From: Leeia speluncae | Lineage (GTDB): Bacteria > Pseudomonadota > Gammaproteobacteria > Burkholderiales > Leeiaceae | Reading direction: 5' to 3' | DNA: 64,000 bases | Assembly: GCF_020564625.1 (NCBI RefSeq) | Contig: NZ_JAJBZT010000002.1 | Location: 124,001-188,000, forward strand | Shown here: positions 59,318-64,000 of the stretch, piece by piece | Position numbering within the stretch: the stretch's first letter is position 1 | Layout: each line of letters opens with the position of its first letter | Made by a program: the position numbers and the translations under genes | The notes under the pieces: generated by a model | What the model was told of the DNA's origin: nothing | Databases searched by the model: none | The model's input: only the letters and a program-made list of their open reading frames with translations

Positions 59318-61279
59318 ATGAATACGCCACTTTGGACTCCATCGCCTACGGCCATTGCAAATAGCAACCTCACCCAATTTCGTGAATGGGTGAATCAGCA
59401 TCGGCAATTATCGCTACCAACCTATACCGCGCTTTATGATTGGTCCGTCAGTCACACGGCGGACTTTTGGGAGTCCTTCTGGCAATACGCAAATATCAAT
59501 GCAAGCACCCCATATCAAACGGTCCTCTCCAATGCACAACAAATGCCTGGTGCAAGCTGGTTTGAGGGTAGCCAATTAAATTACGCGGAACATTTGCTAC
59601 GCTGTAAAGAAAATAAAACTGCACTGCATTTTCAAGGGGAAGATCGCGTTCAGCGTTGCCTCTCGTATGCAGAACTGTTTGACGCCGTCGCCAAAGTGGC
59701 GAATCAACTGCGAGCAGTCGGGGTGACTAAAGGGGATCGTGTCGCGGGGTTTTTACCGAACCTTCCAGAAACGATCATCGCGATGTTAGCCACGACAAGC
59801 TTGGGCGCAGTATGGTCTTCTTGCTCTCCCGACTTTGGTACACAAGGGGTGCTCGATCGATTTAGCCAAATCTCACCTAAAGTACTATTTGCCGTTGATG
59901 GCTATTACTACAATGGCAAAACCATCGATTGCTTGGACAAAGTCAGCGTGATCAGTCACGCATTACCCAGCGTATCGCATCTCATCCTCGTTCCTTACGT
60001 GGGTACTGCTGCACTTGGCGTAGAAACAGCGCCTACTCAACAAACGCAGCAATGGAACGACCTTTTGCAAGGCGAAACGCCCGCATTGGCATTTACCCCC
60101 TGCGCATTTAATGATCCGCTTTTTATCATGTATTCCTCCGGTACAACGGGCGTACCAAAGTGCATCGTCCACTCGGTGGGTGGCACACTGATTCAGCACT
60201 TAAAAGAACATCTGCTACATGGCGATCTAAAGCCAAATGACACGCTCTTTTTCTTCACCACCTGCGGTTGGATGATGTGGAATTGGCTGGTAACCGGTTT
60301 AGCTACCGGCGCAACATTAGCGCTTTATGATGGCTCACCTTTTTACCCATCTGCAGATGTACTTTGGCAGTATGCAGAACGTGTTGGCTTTACTACTTTT
60401 GGCACCAGTGCAAAATATCTATCTGCGCTAGAAAAGTCTGGTTATCAACCTCGCGAGCATTACCCGCTCCATGCACTTAAGGCTATTTGTTCAACAGGCT
60501 CCCCTCTGCTACCAGAGAGTTACGATTTTGTGTATCACCACATCAAATCCGATGTGCGTTTAAGCTCGATGTCTGGTGGCACAGACATCTTGTCTTGCTT
60601 TGCATTGGGGAACCCGATCTTGCCTGTTTATCGATCTGCATTGCAGTGCAGAGGCTTAGGCATGGCGGTAGAAATCTGGAATGATGATGGCCAGCCGATC
60701 AAAGGAGAAAAAGGGGAGTTAGTATGTACCAAACCTTTTCCTTCCATGCCCATCGGCTTTTGGAATGATCAAGACGGCAGTAAATATCAACACGCCTACT
60801 TCGATCGCTTCCCCAATATTTGGTGTCATGGTGACTATGCAGAATTAACCGAAGAAGACGGCCTCATCATTTACGGACGGTCAGACACGGTGCTAAACCC
60901 AGGCGGCGTCCGAATTGGTACCGCCGAAATTTACCGACAAGTTGAAACCTTCCCAGAAGTCATGGAATCGATGGCGGTTGGCCAACAATGGGATGGCGAT
61001 GAACGGGTGATTTTATTTGTGCGGATGCAACCCGGTCAGCATTTAGATGATACCTTACGCAAACGGATCTGCCAGCAAATCCGGTCTGGAGCGAGCCCAC
61101 GCCATGTCCCCGCCAAACTCATTGAAGTGAGTGACTTACCAAGAACAATTAGCGGAAAGATTGTTGAACTAGCGGTACGCAACGTGATTCATGGGCTAGC
61201 GGTTAAAAACACCGATTCACTCGCGAACCCAGAAGCGTTAACATTGTTTGAAAACCTAACCGCTTTACAAGAAAACTAA
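59318..61279 (+). CDS. Acetoacetyl-CoA synthetase
   Basis: A 653-residue acyl-adenylate-forming enzyme: MPGASWFEGSQLNYAEHLLR is typical of acetoacetate-CoA ligase. The AMP-binding core is LFIMYSSGTTGVPKCIVHSVGG. TTCGWMMWNWLVTGLATGAT, SSMSGGTDILSCF and YGRSDTVLNPGGVRIGTAEIY follow, and RTISGKIVELAVRNVIHG contains the catalytic lysine. It activates acetoacetate, for instance from tyrosine breakdown or polyhydroxybutyrate turnover, to acetoacetyl-CoA. AGAGGAAG precedes ATG 59318. It converges on the receiver-TPR gene with a 4-base overlap. Confidence 0.93.
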   Translation: MNTPLWTPSPTAIANSNLTQFREWVNQHRQLSLPTYTALYDWSVSHTADFWESFWQYANINASTPYQTVLSNAQQMPGASWFEGSQLNYAEHLLRCKENKTALHFQGEDRVQRCLSYAELFDAVAKVANQLRAVGVTKGDRVAGFLPNLPETIIAMLATTSLGAVWSSCSPDFGTQGVLDRFSQISPKVLFAVDGYYYNGKTIDCLDKVSVISHALPSVSHLILVPYVGTAALGVETAPTQQTQQWNDLLQGETPALAFTPCAFNDPLFIMYSSGTTGVPKCIVHSVGGTLIQHLKEHLLHGDLKPNDTLFFFTTCGWMMWNWLVTGLATGATLALYDGSPFYPSADVLWQYAERVGFTTFGTSAKYLSALEKSGYQPREHYPLHALKAICSTGSPLLPESYDFVYHHIKSDVRLSSMSGGTDILSCFALGNPILPVYRSALQCRGLGMAVEIWNDDGQPIKGEKGELVCTKPFPSMPIGFWNDQDGSKYQHAYFDRFPNIWCHGDYAELTEEDGLIIYGRSDTVLNPGGVRIGTAEIYRQVETFPEVMESMAVGQQWDGDERVILFVRMQPGQHLDDTLRKRICQQIRSGASPRHVPAKLIEVSDLPRTISGKIVELAVRNVIHGLAVKNTDSLANPEALTLFENLTALQEN

Positions 61280-62976
61280 ACACGCTCTTGCACAGTTGGT
61301 TTAGCACTTAGCGGCTTCATCGAAACGGCGGCCGATCCACTGGCCGTCTCATTGGCTTTGGTATTTAACAGCTGACGATATTGCGCAAGAAATTGCAAAT
61401 AGCGGCTATTTGATGGGGATATTTTTTCAATCCGCCCTAAATACTCTTTGGCAATCGACAAGTAGTTTTCATGCCAACCATTGTTTTCGACAAAGGCAAG
61501 TAAGGCATTAATTGCATTGAGCAAGATGGTGACATTATGCGGGCGGTCGCCAACCGCTGCCAAAAAGTGCAAAACGGCACCTTCTAAATCACCCTTTTCT
61601 TTCATGAAAGCAGCAAAGCGATTCATTTCCTCAATGGCAGAGCGATGTTTCACAATGAGTGCTTTACCATGCTCTTCATGCCCAATCGATCGAAACATCA
61701 ACTCCACATGCATCATTACTTCTGTGCGATCTGCGTGGTTAAGTAAGACCTCCTCAATTAGCGCCCCCGCCTCTTCTTGGCGATCTGTCGCATAACATGC
61801 ACCGGCCAATTCAATCACCACGGTTTCACTAACGCGTTCTTTAGATTGCTTTACTTGCGAAATCGCCTCGTCAATCCATTGGTTTGCTTTTCTAAGTTCG
61901 CCTCGCCCGAATGTAATCCGGCCTTGCGCCACCTTATAAAGTAATTTTGATTCCGGCGTATCAAAGACTTTCGCAAGCTTTAACATACTCTGCTCTGCTG
62001 CGTGGTAGTCACCTTGTGCAAGTTGCGCATGACTTAGCTGAGCATAATCTAAGGGATGATGATGAAAGGTAAACTGCCCTAGGTCGATGGAGGATGCATA
62101 GGCAAACGCAACACGCTCCCAGTCTTCATTGCTTCTAGCCACCGCGCCAAACTGTCGTAGCCGAACAATCATGGCAGGAGACAAATTCAGTGCTTTTTGT
62201 AAAAGCGCTTGTGCGCCTAAGGTATCATTTCTTGCGATCATGCAATTGGCTAAGCCATCATAAGCTTCCATTGCAAAGGGATAACTCGCAATCACCTCTT
62301 CAAACACGTGCTGTGCCTTTTCTGGCAAGCCTTGCAAGAAAAGTGCCTTACCTAAACCAATCTGCGCCCAAGGCAATGGTTTTTTTGCCAAGATCATGCG
62401 GTAAATTTCACCCGCTAATTTGGCGTCGCCCATTTGAAAATATAATCTCGCTTTTAACTTGAGAAACTCGCCGGAAAAAAGATCGCTATCTTTGATTCGG
62501 ATATCACATAAAGCGAGCGCTTTGGCATAGTCTTTTTTCGCAATGGCTTCGTCTACGAGACGAAAATGCTGCTTCTTGTAAAAGGCACGCTCAATCCGCA
62601 AGCGCAATGCTTCTGCAGAGAAAGGCTTTAATAGATATTCATCTGGGGATAATTCGGCGGCAGAAACCACAAGGCGACTACTCGCCTCTGCAGACACCAT
62701 CATAAACACCATCGATGGCTTGATTAATTGCTTCGTTCGAAGTTCATCTAATAGATACAAACCATCATATCGATGATTGATAGTAAGCTCACACAACACG
62801 ACATCGTATTGACCATTACTGATGCGCTGCAGTGCATCGTCAGAACGTCCGACATGCTCGACCTTAGTGATGCCAAGCGTAGTTAAGGCATTGACTAGGG
62901 TTTGCCTAGCCTCTGGCATACTTTCAACAATGAGGTATTTCGCTTCCGATAGCGAGCGTTTTGCAATAGCCACCAC
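61276..62976 (-). CDS. Receiver-domain TPR protein with a non-canonical phosphoacceptor
   Basis: A protein of about 566 residues. Residues 8-130 form a CheY-like receiver and the rest is a TPR array (ALALCDIRIKDSDLFSGEFLKLKARLYFQMGDAKLAGEIYRMIL and repeats to about 500). The receiver keeps Ser (MMVSAEASS) and Lys (DEYLLKPFSAEAL), but the acidic pair is VES (E18-S19) and the phosphoacceptor site reads VVLCELTIN, with E63 where Asp is expected. TPR-receiver proteins of this layout occur in Vibrio and other proteobacteria. The start is probably GTG 62976 after AAAGG; the upstream TTG is less likely. Partners unknown. Confidence 0.8.
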   Translation of the reverse strand: MVAIAKRSLSEAKYLIVESMPEARQTLVNALTTLGITKVEHVGRSDDALQRISNGQYDVVLCELTINHRYDGLYLLDELRTKQLIKPSMVFMMVSAEASSRLVVSAAELSPDEYLLKPFSAEALRLRIERAFYKKQHFRLVDEAIAKKDYAKALALCDIRIKDSDLFSGEFLKLKARLYFQMGDAKLAGEIYRMILAKKPLPWAQIGLGKALFLQGLPEKAQHVFEEVIASYPFAMEAYDGLANCMIARNDTLGAQALLQKALNLSPAMIVRLRQFGAVARSNEDWERVAFAYASSIDLGQFTFHHHPLDYAQLSHAQLAQGDYHAAEQSMLKLAKVFDTPESKLLYKVAQGRITFGRGELRKANQWIDEAISQVKQSKERVSETVVIELAGACYATDRQEEAGALIEEVLLNHADRTEVMMHVELMFRSIGHEEHGKALIVKHRSAIEEMNRFAAFMKEKGDLEGAVLHFLAAVGDRPHNVTILLNAINALLAFVENNGWHENYLSIAKEYLGRIEKISPSNSRYLQFLAQYRQLLNTKANETASGSAAVSMKPLSAKPTVQERV

Positions 62977-63072
62977 AAATACCTTTAGCAATCGATTCTA
63001 AAACTAGACTAGCGCATTCAAATGAGAATTACTAGCAATTCGAACAGATTTACGTTTAAGCGAAGCGGTTGA

Positions 63073-63345
63073 TTACTTTTGCTTACGGCGTGAACGAAGT
63101 TGCTTTTGCAACTCAGCAATCTTATCGTCTTCTAATTGGTGCTGCTCTAAAGAAGCCATATGCTCCCAGTAGCCGAGATTGGTGGTTTTACCTAACTCTC
63201 GGGCTTGGATAGTCACCGCTTTTTCAATTTGCAGTTGAATGTGATTAAAAAAACGTTTCGATGATCGGCGATTTAACACCCAGCGCACACAAACGGTGAG
63301 GAGCAATGCGGCAAAAATGATTGCCAGTAAGTAAGTTCCATCCAT
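63073..63345 (-). CDS. Small membrane-anchored coiled-coil protein
   Basis: About 90 residues. An N-terminal membrane helix (MDGTYLLAIIFAALLLTVCVRWVL, residues 4-24) is followed by a highly charged helical tail (QLQIEKAVTIQARELGKTTN...LEQHQLEDDKIAELQKQLRSRRKQK) likely to form a coiled coil. No family recognised. An ATG five codons upstream (63360) is also possible; neither has a strong ribosome site. It lies downstream of nothing obvious and stands between the TPR gene's 5' end and the fumarylacetoacetate hydrolase promoter region (63346-63601, AT-rich, no clear element). Confidence 0.65.
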   Translation of the reverse strand: MDGTYLLAIIFAALLLTVCVRWVLNRRSSKRFFNHIQLQIEKAVTIQARELGKTTNLGYWEHMASLEQHQLEDDKIAELQKQLRSRRKQK

Positions 63346-63601
63346 TTCATCACCACCCATGCCGTTGTCAATTCCAAAAGCATATCACGTTATATATCCG
63401 TCATCCTACCCTCTTTACAAATACTTCGATAGCAAAGCTATTTTATTGCGCCAGTTATCCATTTTTATTTAGATAATTTCTTACTATATTGAAAATGAGA
63501 AACATTTTAAAAGCACATATCAAGCAGCTACTTGTATGATTTTCTGAAGTAATCCGAGCTAGCAACTAGCCTAGCCGACACACAGAAAAGAGGACAACAC
63601 C

Positions 63602-64000
63602 ATGAAACTTGCCACCCTAAAAAATGGCGGCCGTGACGGCACGCTGGTTGTCGTCTCGAAAGATCTACAATCTGCAGTGCTCGCCAATAATATTGCCGCC
63701 ACGATGCAATACGCGATGGATCATTGGGATGAAGTTGCCACGCCACTAGCTGATTTATATGAAGCATTAAATAGCGGCAAAGTAGACAACGCCTTTGCTT
63801 TTCATCCTGCCGATTGCCACTCCCCCCTACCAAGAGCTTACCAATGGGCGGATGGCTCTGCGTATGTCAATCATGTCGAACTCGTTCGTAAAGCCCGTGG
63901 CGCCGACATGCCACCAGAGTTCTGGCACGACCCACTGATGTACCAAGGTGGATCGGATAGTTTTGTACCACCAACCGCGTCGATTGATGTATTCAATACC
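63602..64000 (+). CDS. Fumarylacetoacetate hydrolase family protein, N-terminal part
   Basis: The frame opens at ATG 63602 after AGAGGA and runs off the window with 133 codons visible. MKLATLKNGGRDGTLVVVSKDL, PLPRAYQWADGSAYVNHVELVRKARGADMP and FWHDPLMYQGGSDSF are characteristic of the roughly 330-residue bacterial fumarylacetoacetate hydrolase. The catalytic FAH domain with its acidic metal ligands lies mostly outside the window. Fumarylacetoacetase makes fumarate and acetoacetate in the last step of tyrosine catabolism, in keeping with phhA and acetoacetyl-CoA synthetase in this window. Other FAH-family substrates remain possible. Confidence 0.85.
   Translation, partial: MKLATLKNGGRDGTLVVVSKDLQSAVLANNIAATMQYAMDHWDEVATPLADLYEALNSGKVDNAFAFHPADCHSPLPRAYQWADGSAYVNHVELVRKARGADMPPEFWHDPLMYQGGSDSFVPPTASIDVFNT

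Noticed and set aside
1-64000. tRNA, rRNA, CRISPR or insertion sequences
   Set aside because: I found no transposase, no regular repeat-spacer array and no recognisable tRNA or rRNA sequence on reading through.

Overview
The window looks like chromosome from a Gram-negative betaproteobacterium. A Neisseriales / Chromobacteriaceae-type host is my best guess, at moderate confidence. Supporting signs are an S-adenosylhomocysteine riboswitch in front of ahcY-metF, the rsmI / lpoA-yraN-diaA-dolP cluster, dapF-DUF484-xerC, LpxL-type lipid A acyltransferases, and a phenylalanine hydroxylase whose iron ligands (H137, H142, E183) fall within one position of those I recall for the Chromobacterium enzyme. 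Gene density is high and base composition is fairly even. The exception is 24.9-26.5 kb, which is visibly AT-rich. I saw no rRNA, tRNA, CRISPR array or insertion sequence.

Layout. 0-4.4 kb: 5' end of comM/yifB, rsmI, then lpoA-like, yraN, diaA, dolP and a RidA protein. 4.4-7.1 kb: VOC protein, lysR and divergent lysA. 7.1-15.6 kb: HxlR regulator, membrane protein, methyltransferase, rlhA, a YfcG-like GST, metF-ahcY under the SAH riboswitch, a GNAT and a rhodanese. 15.7-23.9 kb: MocR regulator, LysR/qorB pair, DctPQM TRAP transporter, upp and a RutR-like TetR regulator. 24-26.5 kb: small periplasmic protein, DEDD exonuclease, and an AT-rich pair (PLD-type nuclease plus small Cys/His protein). 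26.5-30.1 kb: a four-gene operon of WYL regulator, degenerate JAB/MPN-like protein, divergent FtsZ-like protein and sirtuin. 30.2-32 kb: VOC, AraC, LysE. 32.1-41.6 kb: a nucleoside uptake and salvage cluster (two BMP-type ABC permeases, ATPase, binding protein, udp, cdd, deoB, deoA, deoC). 41.7-49.6 kb: solute-binding protein, metK, three tandem lipid A acyltransferases, CoA-binding protein, dapF, DUF484, xerC. 49.7-52.3 kb: phenylalanine hydroxylation operon with a divergent Lrp regulator. 52.4-58 kb: oppABCDF. 58-64 kb: PNPOx-like orphan, acetoacetyl-CoA synthetase, receiver-TPR protein, small membrane protein and the start of a fumarylacetoacetate hydrolase.

How the genes fit together. ahcY, metF and metK serve the methionine/SAM cycle. 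deoCAB, cdd, udp, the BMP ABC transporter and upp form a pyrimidine/nucleoside salvage set. A RutR-like TetR is encoded beside upp, and RutR-box-like palindromes (CTGACCA-NN-TGGTCAG type) lie before upp, deoB and oppA. phhA, phhB and a dihydropteridine-reductase-like SDR could form a complete pterin-dependent phenylalanine hydroxylation cycle. The fumarylacetoacetate hydrolase and acetoacetyl-CoA synthetase further on fit the end of tyrosine catabolism.

The strongest candidate for an undescribed system is the WYL / JAB-like / FtsZ-like / Sir2 operon at 26567-30115. The FtsZ-like protein has lost the GGGTGTG GTP-binding loop. It keeps the T7-loop aspartates (GVDFEDV) and an FtsZ-type C-terminal peptide (LDIPPYLRRQ), as if built to meet the host division machinery.
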